Shown: positions 1 to 5,512, counted from the stretch's first letter. The stretch: 9,637 bases of DNA from Candidatus Woesearchaeota archaeon (GCA_016219795.1 JACRKK010000020.1:1-9637), one strand, 5' to 3'. Translations and numbers: made by a program. Notes: generated from the letters alone by a model not told the origin.

Positions 1-156
1 AATTGCAAATAAAATGTTCAAATATCATTGCAATTTGCTATAAGGCCGACATTCCCCGGATGGGACAACCCCCTTGTCGGCAAAGCATTCCTTTATTATG
101 AAGTTTTGCCTGAAGCTGCTAAGACTTTTTCACCGGAGCCGTTGGTGATACAAACA

Positions 157-165
157 TTTATAAAT
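157..165 (+). promoter_or_regulatory. TATA-box promoter for the rnp2-rpoK superoperon
   Basis: TTTATAAAT at 157-165 matches the archaeal box A consensus. Transcription would start about 26 bases downstream, near 185-189, giving a leader of roughly 40 bases before the rnp2 ATG at 230. It is the best promoter-like sequence before the cluster, and the genes downstream are nearly gapless, so it probably drives all seven. This is predicted from sequence only. Confidence 0.55.
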
Positions 166-188
166 GGGGGGTATTTTCCAAGAAAAGA

Positions 189-219
189 CGAGAAAAAACG
201 AAGAAAAACTGTTTTCTCG
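189..219 (+). promoter_or_regulatory. Inverted repeat in the predicted 5' leader
   Basis: CGAGAAAA (189-196) and TTTTCTCG (212-219) form a perfect 8-bp stem with a 15-base purine-rich loop. It begins almost at the predicted transcription start and ends 10 bases before the rnp2 start codon, which has no clear ribosome binding site. It could stabilise the 5' end of the long mRNA or affect rnp2 translation; that role is inference. Confidence 0.4.
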
Positions 220-229
220 CGTTGATCAC

Positions 230-577
230 ATGGCGCGTGCAACGTTACGACCACTATTGCCAACACTGAAGGAACGCAACAGATACCTTGTATTTGCGAT
301 TTATCCAGAAGGAACGCTTGACGCAATGTCAGCCTATCGGGCCATCCGCAGGTCGTTTGCACAACTCTTTGGACAGATAGCACTTGCCGGTGCAGGCATG
401 CGTTTTATCCAGAATGAGAAGAAGGTAAATGCCATTAAGATAAGCCACCTCTTCCTTGACCATCTGAAGACTGCGCTCTTGTTCGTACATTCCATCAACA
501 ATACCAAAGTGCTGCTCGCAACCAAAGGCGTGAGCGGCATCCTTAAAAAAACCACTCAAACAACAAACGGGGTGTAA
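230..577 (+). CDS. rnp2: Ribonuclease P protein component 2 (Pop5/Rpp14 family)
   Basis: This is the archaeal homologue of eukaryotic Pop5, one of the protein subunits of RNase P, which removes 5' leaders from precursor tRNAs. The 115-residue product carries the family hallmarks: an N-terminal LPTLKERNRYLVF segment and a C-terminal TKGVSGILKK segment. The length fits the roughly 115-125 residues usual for Rnp2. In-frame ATG codons exist at 164 and 230. I chose 230 because the family alignment begins right after it and because the predicted TATA box overlaps 164. In the family, Rnp2 pairs with Rnp3 (Rpp30) to support the catalytic domain of the RNA; rnp3 is not seen next to it in this window. 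The stop codon overlaps the ribosome binding region of psmA, so the two are probably translated in sequence. Confidence 0.9.
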   Translation: MARATLRPLLPTLKERNRYLVFAIYPEGTLDAMSAYRAIRRSFAQLFGQIALAGAGMRFIQNEKKVNAIKISHLFLDHLKTALLFVHSINNTKVLLATKGVSGILKKTTQTTNGV

Positions 578-581
578 AACA

Positions 582-1319
582 ATGCAACCACTATCACATC
601 AGGTCATGGGATATGACCGAGCAATTACCATGTTCAGCCCAGACGGCCGGCTGCTCCAGGTGGAGTACGCAAAAAAGACCGTCAAACAGGGAAGCACAGC
701 AATAGGCATAGTCTACAAGGACGGAGTGTTGCTTGCCACAGATAAACGCATTGTTGATCCGCTCGTCGTTCCAGAATCCGTCGAGAAGATCTTCAAAGTG
801 GATGACCATATTGCAGCCACAGCTGCAGGTATCCTCTCTGACGCGCGCGTGCTCATTGACCGCGCACGCATAAAATCCCAACAACATATGGTAACATATG
901 ATGCCCCCATCGACATCTTAAGCGTTGTTAAGGACATCTGCAACTTAAAGCAGTTGTGCACCCAATCTGGAGGTTTGCGCCCTTTCGGCGTCTCTATCCT
1001 GATTGCAGGCGTCGACAACGGAACGCCCAAGCTCTACGAAACAGATCCCACGGGCATCTATTTCCAGTATAAAGCAACAATCATTGGTGAAGGAGAAGGG
1101 GATGTTGAGGAGACTCTGCATAAAGAATACAGACCAGACCTCTCCCTTGAAGATGCACTGCGCCTTGCAGTGCTTGTGCTCAGCAAAGTGCTGGACAAAT
1201 CTTTGGTTCCTGAACGCATTGACTGCGCCTATATCAACGTGGCTGACAAGAAACTAGTCAGCGTTTCGCGAGAAGATATTAACAGACTCTGCAATGATAT
1301 CAAAAAAGGTAAAAAATGA
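582..1319 (+). CDS. psmA: Proteasome subunit alpha (20S core)
   Basis: The 245-residue product is the alpha subunit of the archaeal 20S proteasome. Seven copies form each outer ring that gates entry to the proteolytic chamber. The diagnostic alpha signature is at residues 11-30 (YDRAITMFSPDGRL followed by QVEYA), then KQGSTAIGI. Lys69 in the VEKI segment appears to correspond to the pocket lysine that receives the HbYX tail of activating ATPases such as PAN; that match is by family knowledge. The protein has no catalytic threonine start, as expected for alpha, and no beta subunit is encoded here. GGGGTG at 569-574 lies 7 bases before the ATG and overlaps the end of rnp2. The gene ends in an ATGA overlap with the SBDS gene, indicating coupled translation. 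Confidence 0.97.
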   Translation: MQPLSHQVMGYDRAITMFSPDGRLLQVEYAKKTVKQGSTAIGIVYKDGVLLATDKRIVDPLVVPESVEKIFKVDDHIAATAAGILSDARVLIDRARIKSQQHMVTYDAPIDILSVVKDICNLKQLCTQSGGLRPFGVSILIAGVDNGTPKLYETDPTGIYFQYKATIIGEGEGDVEETLHKEYRPDLSLEDALRLAVLVLSKVLDKSLVPERIDCAYINVADKKLVSVSREDINRLCNDIKKGKK

Positions 1320-2038
1320 CTGGATTCAGTTTTGATCGGGAACCGCTGCATATCAACCTTGCGTGGCTGAAGAAAGGGGGCATTCGTTTTGAAATACCTA
1401 TAGACTCTGACAAAGCTATTGCCTTCCGTGCAGGTGAAAACATCGACATTAAAGAGATTATGCATAGCCCCCATATCTTTGTTGATGCAAAAAAAGGCCA
1501 GCTTGCTCCAGAACACCATATGGTACAGCTCTTCGGCACAAGCGACCCGTTTGCATGCGGCAAGATTATCTTAAAAGAAGGGGAAATCCAGCTGACTGCC
1601 GAACACCGCAAACGCATAAGGGATGCAAAGCTCAAACAGATTATCGAGCTTGTACATAGGAATGGCATAGATCCCAAAACTAAATTGCCACATCCACCCC
1701 AGCGCATAGCAAATGCGATGGATGAAGCAAAAATCCATGTAGATGAACACAAGACTGTTGAACAACAGCTCCAGGACATTATCAAGAAGCTTCGGGTGGT
1801 ACTGCCAATCTCCTTTGAGGTGAAGTCCATGGATATCACCGTGGGGACACATCATGCATCCAGAGTGTATGGCATATTGAAAACGGTGGGAACCATCCAA
1901 AAAGCAGACTGGCGCTCGGACGGATCCCTTTTTTGCAGCATGGAGATACCAGCTGGACTCCAGAACGACCTGGTGGATAAGCTGAATGCGTTGACCCATG
2001 GTCAAATCGATATCAAATTCAAAGATGAAAGGAAGTGA
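1316..2038 (+). CDS. SBDS/Sdo1-family ribosome maturation protein
   Basis: This 240-residue protein is the archaeal homologue of Shwachman-Bodian-Diamond syndrome protein. In eukaryotes SBDS works with the GTPase EFL1 to release eIF6 from nascent 60S subunits, and archaeal SBDS is placed in ribosome maturation and RNA metabolism. The three-domain layout is visible: an N-terminal FYSH domain (roughly residues 1-95, with GENIDIKEIMHSPHIFVDAKKGQ), a helical middle (about 100-160, containing RNGIDPKTKLPHPPQRI) and a ferredoxin-like C-terminal domain (about 165-240). The IDPKTKLPHPP segment is characteristic of the family. Its ATG overlaps the psmA stop by four bases (ATGA, 1316-1319). The ribosome binding site is weak, so translation probably depends on psmA. 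Placement just ahead of the exosome genes is the classic archaeal order. Confidence 0.95.
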   Translation: MTGFSFDREPLHINLAWLKKGGIRFEIPIDSDKAIAFRAGENIDIKEIMHSPHIFVDAKKGQLAPEHHMVQLFGTSDPFACGKIILKEGEIQLTAEHRKRIRDAKLKQIIELVHRNGIDPKTKLPHPPQRIANAMDEAKIHVDEHKTVEQQLQDIIKKLRVVLPISFEVKSMDITVGTHHASRVYGILKTVGTIQKADWRSDGSLFCSMEIPAGLQNDLVDKLNALTHGQIDIKFKDERK

Positions 2039-2042
2039 AAAC

Positions 2043-2738
2043 ATGAGTGAATTAAAAGTAGAAGAACGATCCATCGTTGTGCCCGGGGAAATCCTTGCAG
2101 ATGGCATGGAATATCTCCCAACCAAAGGCACCTACAGAGATGGTAATTATATAAGGGCATCAAGACTCGGACTTGTGTCTGTTGACGGGAAAGTTTTAAA
2201 ATTGATTCCGCTGACAGGAAAATATTTTCCCAAACGTGGGGATGTTATCATAGGAAAAGTGATTGACATCATGCTTGCGGGATGGAGAATAGACTTCAAT
2301 TCTGCGTATTCGGCTATGATATCCTTAAAGGATGCAACCACCGAATTTATCGAGAGGGGAGCAGACCTGACCCGCTACTTCAACCTGGGAGACTACGTCA
2401 TTGGAAAGATAACCAATGTAACCTCGCAGAACCTGGTGGATGTCACTACCAAAGGTCCTGGCTTCCGAAAGCTCGTGGGCGGCCGTGTTATAGAAGTGGA
2501 GTCATCCAAAGTACCAAGGATTGTAGGCAAGCAGGGAAGCATGATTAGCATGATCCAGACCCTTACCGGATGTCAGATCCTTGTCGGGCAGAACGGCTGG
2601 GTATGGTTGCAGGGTGAACCCCGGCATGAGATCATTGCCATCCGCACCATCAAAAAAGTGGAGCAGGAATCACATTTGAGCGGACTTACTGATGCAGTAA
2701 AAGCCTTCATTGATGAAGAGCTAAAGAAGGTGCAATAA
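2043..2738 (+). CDS. rrp4: Exosome complex RNA-binding protein Rrp4
   Basis: Rrp4 forms the trimeric RNA-binding cap on the archaeal exosome, guiding RNA 3' ends into the Rrp41/Rrp42 ring. The 231-residue product shows the expected three parts. There is an N-terminal strand-rich segment (VVPGEILADG at about 12-21) and an S1 domain from about 65 to 137 (beginning GDVIIGKVIDI). A KH domain runs from about 145 to 205 with the GxxG-type loop GKQG at 162-165. A longer reading starting inside SBDS is open, but I chose the ATG at 2043. A purine-rich GGAAGTG (2031-2037), overlapping the SBDS stop, stands 5 bases before it, and the family begins close to there. The next gene starts one base after the stop. 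The alternative cap protein Csl4 is not encoded in this window. Confidence 0.96.
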   Translation: MSELKVEERSIVVPGEILADGMEYLPTKGTYRDGNYIRASRLGLVSVDGKVLKLIPLTGKYFPKRGDVIIGKVIDIMLAGWRIDFNSAYSAMISLKDATTEFIERGADLTRYFNLGDYVIGKITNVTSQNLVDVTTKGPGFRKLVGGRVIEVESSKVPRIVGKQGSMISMIQTLTGCQILVGQNGWVWLQGEPRHEIIAIRTIKKVEQESHLSGLTDAVKAFIDEELKKVQ

Positions 2739-2739
2739 G

Positions 2740-3462
2740 ATGAGCTATCAAAAACGTGTAGACGGAAGGAAATTTGATGAACTACGCCCCATTCAAGCAA
2801 AGGCAGGTGTCATTGAGCGCGCGGACGGTTCCGCCTATTTCAAGATAGGCGATACAGTCGCCTATGCAGCGGTCTACGGACCACGGGAACTTTATCCCAA
2901 GTTCCTACAGGATCCTGCCAGAGGTATTCTGCGATGCAACTACAATATGATGCCATTCTCAGGTTCAGGCGATAGGGTAAGGCCAGGCCCAAACAGAAGG
3001 GCCAAGGAAATCTCCCTCGTCACTGAGAAAAGCCTGACTGCTGCAACTGATTTAAGCCAATTCCCCAATTCAGTTGTGGATGTCTTCATTGAGCTTCCGC
3101 AGACCGATGCAGGATCACGGTGTGCAGGCATTTGCGCAGCATCCATTGCGCTTGCTGATGCAGGCATTACCATGAAGGACTTGGTTGCCGCAGTTTCTGT
3201 GGGAAGGGTAGATGACAAATTGGTTGTTGACCTTAACTATGCAGAAGAGGCATACGAAGACGGCACTGTCGCTGACATCCCCATAGCCATGCTTCCTTCA
3301 TCCGGCGAGATTACCCTCCTACAGATGGACGGTACTCTCACCAAGGAACAGTTACTTGAGGCATTTGAGCTTGTAAAAAAAGCGTGTCTTGAGATCAATG
3401 AAGTGCAGCGAAAGGCGCTGAAGGAAAAGTACACGCTTGAGAGGAATGATACCCATGAATAA
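2740..3462 (+). CDS. rrp41: Exosome complex exonuclease Rrp41 (catalytic RNase PH subunit)
   Basis: Rrp41 is the active RNase PH-fold subunit of the archaeal exosome. It degrades RNA 3' to 5' with phosphate and can also add A-rich tails with nucleoside diphosphates. The 240-residue product opens with the typical RVDGRKFDELRPI. It contains the paired arginines in GPNRRAKEIS (Arg86-Arg87, expected to contact RNA or phosphate) and the acidic active-site stretch YEDGTVADIPIAM, with Asp174 and Asp179. By family knowledge Asp179 is the likely catalytic residue (equivalent to Asp182 of Sulfolobus Rrp41). All key residues seem intact, so it should be active. GAAGGTG within the end of rrp4 (about 2726-2732) is the probable ribosome binding site. 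The 3' end overlaps the rrp42 start by 8 bases, consistent with balanced synthesis of the two ring partners. Confidence 0.97.
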   Translation: MSYQKRVDGRKFDELRPIQAKAGVIERADGSAYFKIGDTVAYAAVYGPRELYPKFLQDPARGILRCNYNMMPFSGSGDRVRPGPNRRAKEISLVTEKSLTAATDLSQFPNSVVDVFIELPQTDAGSRCAGICAASIALADAGITMKDLVAAVSVGRVDDKLVVDLNYAEEAYEDGTVADIPIAMLPSSGEITLLQMDGTLTKEQLLEAFELVKKACLEINEVQRKALKEKYTLERNDTHE

Positions 3463-4231
3463 AGATCTTAAACAACATTGCGCAAGGTTCAGTGCACTTG
3501 GCATACGCCTTGACGGAAGAAGATTTGAGGAATATAGGCCGGTTGAAGTGGAGTACGGTATCTCCAATTCCGCTGAAGGATCAGCCCGCGTGAAGATAGG
3601 CACGACAGAAGTGCTTGCAGGTGTGAAACTTTCCATTGAGAAACCTTATCCGGACGCACCTGAAAAGGGAAGCCTGTCTGTCAATGTTGAGCTTCTGCCA
3701 CTTTCCAACCCTAAGTTTGAGTCAGGCCCTCCCGGCATAGATTCCATCGAGCTTGCCAGGGTTGTAGACCGTTCTATCAGGGAATCAGAAGCCATTGATA
3801 TGGAAGCGTTGTGCGTAAAGACAGGAGAAAAAGTGTGGATTGTCAACATCGACATCTGCACCTTAAATGACGCAGGCAACCTCTTTGATGCTTCTGCCCT
3901 TGCAGCACTTGCGGCACTCAGAGACACCAGATTCCCCGAATATGATGAGGAGAAAAACGCCATTAACTACGATAAGAAGACCGACAGGAAACTGCCTGTG
4001 CGCAATATGCCGCTTTCAGTGACTGTCCTGAAACTTGGGAATGTGCTTATCGTTGATCCCATTAGTGAGGAAGAGAGTGCAGCAGATGCGCGCCTGACTG
4101 TAGGAAGTCTGGATGAGGATACCATGTGCGCTTTGCAGAAAGGCGGCAGTGCCCCACTAACTTCTGAAGAGATAGGAAAGATGGTTGAGATGGGATTGAA
4201 ACATGGAGCATTTTTGAGGAAACACATCTGA
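3455..4231 (+). CDS. rrp42: Exosome complex protein Rrp42 (non-catalytic RNase PH subunit)
   Basis: Rrp42 alternates with Rrp41 in the hexameric exosome ring. It has the RNase PH fold but lacks the catalytic acidic residues, helping instead to position RNA. From the ATG at 3455 the product has 258 residues, usual for the family. Family features include RLDGRRFEEYRPVEVEYG near the N terminus, the GTTEVLAGVKL strand, SGPPGIDSIELARVVDRSIRES, and the C-terminal region after PLSVTVLKLGNVLIVDP. Three in-frame starts are possible: TTG at 3437, ATG at 3446 and ATG at 3455. I prefer 3455 because a GAGAGGA motif (3440-3446) is placed about 8-10 bases before it, whereas it would overlap the other two. 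The chosen start lies inside the last codons of rrp41. Confidence 0.95.
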   Translation: MNKDLKQHCARFSALGIRLDGRRFEEYRPVEVEYGISNSAEGSARVKIGTTEVLAGVKLSIEKPYPDAPEKGSLSVNVELLPLSNPKFESGPPGIDSIELARVVDRSIRESEAIDMEALCVKTGEKVWIVNIDICTLNDAGNLFDASALAALAALRDTRFPEYDEEKNAINYDKKTDRKLPVRNMPLSVTVLKLGNVLIVDPISEEESAADARLTVGSLDEDTMCALQKGGSAPLTSEEIGKMVEMGLKHGAFLRKHI

Positions 4232-4235
4232 GGTG
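4231..4235 (+). promoter_or_regulatory. Ribosome binding site deciding the rpoK start
   Basis: AGGTG at 4231-4235 immediately follows, and shares its first base with, the rrp42 stop codon. It lies 6 bases before the ATG at 4242. A GTG at 4233 is in the same frame but would sit inside this site, so the ATG at 4242 is the better start. Confidence 0.65.
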
Positions 4236-4241
4236 GACACT

Positions 4242-4439
4242 ATGGAAGAGACGTATACACGCTATGAAAAAGCACGGATTTTAGGCAGCAGGGCACTTCA
4301 GATATCCATGGGTGCACCATTTATGATTAAGTTGAGCGAGGATGAGCTCAAAGCCATGCGCTATAGCCCCCTTGAAATTGCCAAGAAGGAATTTGAGAAA
4401 GGGCTTGTGCCCGTTACCGTCAGACGGTCAACGCAGTAA
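4242..4439 (+). CDS. rpoK: DNA-directed RNA polymerase subunit K (Rpb6/omega homologue)
   Basis: RpoK is the archaeal counterpart of eukaryotic Rpb6 and bacterial omega, a small subunit that helps the large polymerase subunits assemble. The 65-residue product has the near-complete family signature: YTRYEKARILGSRALQISMG, then APFMIKL, then PLEIAKKEFEKG and LVPVTVRR. The length is within the usual 55-90 residues. It follows rrp42 by 10 bases and so appears to be the last gene of the superoperon. This position is unusual: in many archaea rrp42 is followed by rpl37ae and rpoP, while rpoK sits with ribosomal protein genes and enolase elsewhere. The stop codon lies in the loop of a perfect 9-bp hairpin. 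Confidence 0.95.
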   Translation: MEETYTRYEKARILGSRALQISMGAPFMIKLSEDELKAMRYSPLEIAKKEFEKGLVPVTVRRSTQ

Positions 4440-4450
4440 AGCTGCGTTGA
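4428..4450 (+). repeat. 9-bp hairpin straddling the rpoK stop codon
   Basis: TCAACGCAG (4428-4436) and CTGCGTTGA (4442-4450) are perfectly complementary. The 5-base loop TAAAG contains the rpoK stop codon TAA. It could protect the 3' end of the superoperon mRNA, mark a processing point or slow transcription. No T-run follows directly, so it is not a typical terminator. Confidence 0.6.
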
Positions 4451-4477
4451 AGAATCCTTTCTTGAATCCGGGTTCTT
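4450..4477 (+). repeat. Second hairpin after rpoK, with a GAATCC direct repeat
   Basis: AAGAATCC (4450-4457) pairs with GGGTTCTT (4470-4477): eight pairs, one of them G-T, around a 12-base loop. GAATCC occurs twice (4452-4457 and 4464-4469). The stem directly abuts the hairpin at 4428-4450, so the two could stack. Confidence 0.45.
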
Positions 4478-4491
4478 GCTCCGATGTTGTT

Positions 4492-4572
4492 GGCGCATGG
4501 CGAGGCTGGGGAGGGGCCCTACGGGCTGCCGAGCAGAATATTTTGCCAAAGCAAAATATTCGTCATGCCGCC
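4492..4572 (+). other. Possible three-way-junction RNA element in the rpoK-DUF357 gap
   Basis: The gap between rpoK and the DUF357 gene can fold into a compact 81-base structure. Positions 4492-4503 pair with 4560-4572: twelve pairs, one G-T and one bulged C at 4568. This closes a loop holding two hairpins. One is GGC 4504-4506 with GCC 4528-4530, containing GCCC-TAC-GGGC at 4516-4526. The other is a long AT-rich hairpin around 4537-4559. The last two pairs of the full 11-bp AT-rich stem compete with the closing helix. The element is GC-rich compared with neighbouring gaps. It matches no RNA family I can recognise; no tRNA arms, convincing C/D boxes or rRNA are visible. It may be a stable RNA, an mRNA processing element or a small mobile palindrome. 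Confidence 0.35.
4536..4561 (+). repeat. Perfect 11-bp AT-rich hairpin with tetraloop
   Basis: GAATATTTTGC (4536-4546) and GCAAAATATTC (4551-4561) form a perfect stem with a CAAA loop. It is the strongest single palindrome in the window. It lies about 47 bases before the DUF357 start codon and is not followed by a T-run on either strand. Confidence 0.7.
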
Positions 4573-4607
4573 CATTGCTATGATTATGAAACAAAAGGTG
4601 TTCTGCT

Positions 4608-4910
4608 ATGCAACAACAAAATATCCAAATAACTCATGAGAAGCTCGATAAATATTTTGATGTTACTGGCAGGGCCCTGAAAAAAGTGAAGGTTGTCTCT
4701 GCGCCGAAACTGCCTCTGGGTGCTGGTGCTGATTTTCTGGATATGGCATCCCGCTATTATCAGGACGCGGAATTCTTCCGAAAGAAAGGAGACTGGGTGA
4801 ATGCATTTGCGTGCTTAAATTATGCGCACGGATGGCTGGATGCCGGTGCGCGCATCGGGCTTTTTGACGTAGGAAAAGATAGCACGTTGTTTACGGTGGA
4901 TGATGAGTAG
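4608..4910 (+). CDS. DUF357 family protein
   Basis: The 100-residue product matches the archaeal DUF357 family, whose function is not established. The core is helical. FLDMASRYYQDAEFFRKKG at about 43-61 is followed by the family's most conserved stretch, NYAHGWLDAGARIGLFDV (71-88), where a Tyr-Ala-His-Gly-Trp-Leu-Asp motif is prominent. There is no signal peptide or membrane segment, so it should be cytoplasmic. GGTG at 4597-4600 lies 7 bases before the ATG and supports this start. It reads in the same direction as the superoperon, but a 168-base structured gap separates it from rpoK. It may be expressed by read-through or from a promoter I cannot identify. It faces the minus-strand Trm112 unit tail to tail. 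Confidence 0.85.
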   Translation: MQQQNIQITHEKLDKYFDVTGRALKKVKVVSAPKLPLGAGADFLDMASRYYQDAEFFRKKGDWVNAFACLNYAHGWLDAGARIGLFDVGKDSTLFTVDDE

Positions 4911-4924
4911 ATGACTTGAGTTCT

Positions 4925-4943
4925 AAAAAAGGAAAGAAAAAAA
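4925..4943 (-). terminator. T-rich terminator of the minus-strand unit
   Basis: Read on the minus strand, this stretch holds a T7 run (4943-4937), a T3 and a T6 run (4930-4925). It starts about 12 bases after the stop codon of the small membrane protein gene. Archaeal transcription commonly ends at such U-tracts without needing a hairpin. It lies in the 44-base convergent gap after the DUF357 gene. Confidence 0.6.
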
Positions 4944-4954
4944 GAGGAGTTTAC

Positions 4955-5263
4955 CTATTTCTTCAAGTCCTTTTTTCCAAGGTCTTCTTTAAGGATGGTA
5001 ATTTCCGTTACCTGATCGCGGATAACCGCATTCAGAAGTCTGATTTCTTTGAGCTGCCTTCTACCCGCGTCCACATTCATGCTGGAGAGAATGAACAGAA
5101 CCAAAAGGATGAGCCACAGAAAGATGGCAATAATCATGGACCAGGTCATCTGGCGGTCAAACAAGTATTGCTGGTTGATTAATCGGAAACCGAAAAATGC
5201 GACAGCGCAGCCGACGATAAGAAGCATCACATCAAAAAATCCAGTGGAATGTCCTTCAGTCAT
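4955..5263 (-). CDS. Small two-helix membrane protein, unknown function
   Basis: I do not recognise this 102-residue protein. It has two hydrophobic helices, about residues 10-28 (DVMLLIVGCAVAFFGFRLI) and 41-62 (WSMIIAIFLWLILLVLFIL). A charged C-terminal tail (about 66-102) follows, rich in Lys, Glu, Asp, Leu and Ile, that could form an amphipathic helix or short coiled coil. The loop between the helices is short and contains Arg and Asp. The ATG at 5263 is supported by GAGGTGA on the minus strand (5275-5269), which overlaps the stop codon of the upstream Trm112-like gene, so the two genes are probably translationally coupled. The reading frame is well supported by this coupling and by the membrane pattern, but no enzymatic motif is visible. 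Confidence 0.75.
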   Translation of the reverse strand: MTEGHSTGFFDVMLLIVGCAVAFFGFRLINQQYLFDRQMTWSMIIAIFLWLILLVLFILSSMNVDAGRRQLKEIRLLNAVIRDQVTEITILKEDLGKKDLKK

Positions 5264-5267
5264 AGAG

Positions 5268-5456
5268 TCACCTCTTTTTATTTTCTTTGAGAAGAGTGTT
5301 ATATAAAGATTTTGGTTTGACGACCATCAGGCAGGGTATGCCCTCCTTGACAGGATATGCTGTACCACAGGACATACAACAATAGCCATCCTCCTTTGCC
5401 TTCAAGGGGGATTTGCAGGCCGGGCATGCCAGTATTTTCTTAAGGAGCCTTTTCAT
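5268..5456 (-). CDS. Trm112-like zinc-ribbon protein
   Basis: The 62-residue product matches the Trm112/YcaR-type family. It has a LACPACKSPL segment with Cys11 and Cys14, then CCMSC with Cys27 and Cys30. The typical GTAYPVKEGIPCLM ending follows. The four cysteines should bind one zinc ion. In eukaryotes and archaea Trm112 is an activating partner of several methyltransferases that modify tRNA, rRNA and release factor. No methyltransferase is encoded in this window, so its partner would be elsewhere. I chose the ATG at 5456 rather than an upstream one at 5492: the family begins there, and a TATA box lies about 29 bases before it, implying an almost leaderless mRNA. It is the first gene of a two-gene unit with the small membrane protein. 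Confidence 0.82.
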   Translation of the reverse strand: MKRLLKKILACPACKSPLKAKEDGYCCMSCGTAYPVKEGIPCLMVVKPKSLYNTLLKENKKR

Positions 5457-5481
5457 AATAGAATATGTTAAATCGTACTGG

Positions 5482-5489
5482 AATTTAAA
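5482..5489 (-). promoter_or_regulatory. TATA box for the Trm112-like gene
   Basis: TTTAAATT on the minus strand (5489-5482) is centred about 29 bases before the ATG at 5456. The predicted transcript starts within a few bases of the start codon. No ribosome binding site precedes that codon, which fits leaderless translation. Confidence 0.55.
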
Positions 5490-5502
5490 CATTTGGATAA
5501 CC

Positions 5503-5512
5503 TTTAAAAATA
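5503..5512 (+). promoter_or_regulatory. TATA box for the subtilisin gene
   Basis: TTTAAAAATA at 5503-5512 is centred about 26 bases before the ATG at 5533, the classic spacing for a transcript beginning at the start codon itself. No ribosome binding site is present before the ATG, supporting leaderless expression. It lies 14 bases from the oppositely oriented TATA box of the Trm112-like gene. Confidence 0.6.

Larger units (their letters stand above)
1..229. other. Left-edge non-coding stretch with inverted repeats
   Basis: I see no convincing gene here. Frames entering from the left edge close early (stops at 41-43 and 99-101), and the one longer frame starts with TTG and resembles nothing I know. 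The stretch holds a 7-bp inverted repeat, GCCGACA at 45-51 with TGTCGGC at 75-81. Its interior can form a smaller TCCC/GGGA hairpin (53-56 with 62-65). A T5 run lies at 126-130, which could end transcription from upstream. Downstream of it are the promoter and leader described separately. The genes that often precede rnp2 in archaea (rpl15e, rnp3) are not visible in this part. Confidence 0.5.

Noticed and set aside
28..225. 65-codon plus-strand frame at the left edge
   Set aside because: It starts with TTG without a ribosome binding site, runs through a hairpin and the promoter into an A-rich leader, and matches no family I know.
1300..1839. 179-codon minus-strand frame across the SBDS gene
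   Set aside because: It lies opposite a well-recognised conserved gene, has Ser/Cys-rich composition typical of antisense reading, and no promoter or start context.
1571..2131. 186-codon minus-strand frame over SBDS and rrp4
   Set aside because: Antisense shadow across two conserved genes, with no recognisable motif.
4450..4477. tRNA T-arm-like GAATCC/GGGTTC sequence
   Set aside because: There is no matching acceptor, D or anticodon arm on either strand, so no tRNA can be built from it.
4578..4594. Box C-like or ACA-like motifs (ATGATTATGA, ACA) after the structured element
   Set aside because: The consensus match is weak and no paired D box or H/ACA pocket with guide could be identified by eye.
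4342..4632. 96-codon plus-strand frame bridging rpoK and the DUF357 gene
   Set aside because: It runs out of frame through rpoK and the structured gap and resembles no protein; both neighbouring genes are convincing.
4971..4976. T6 run as a plus-strand terminator for the DUF357 gene
   Set aside because: It is well placed but lies inside the coding part of the minus-strand membrane protein gene; a single T6 is too weak to call.
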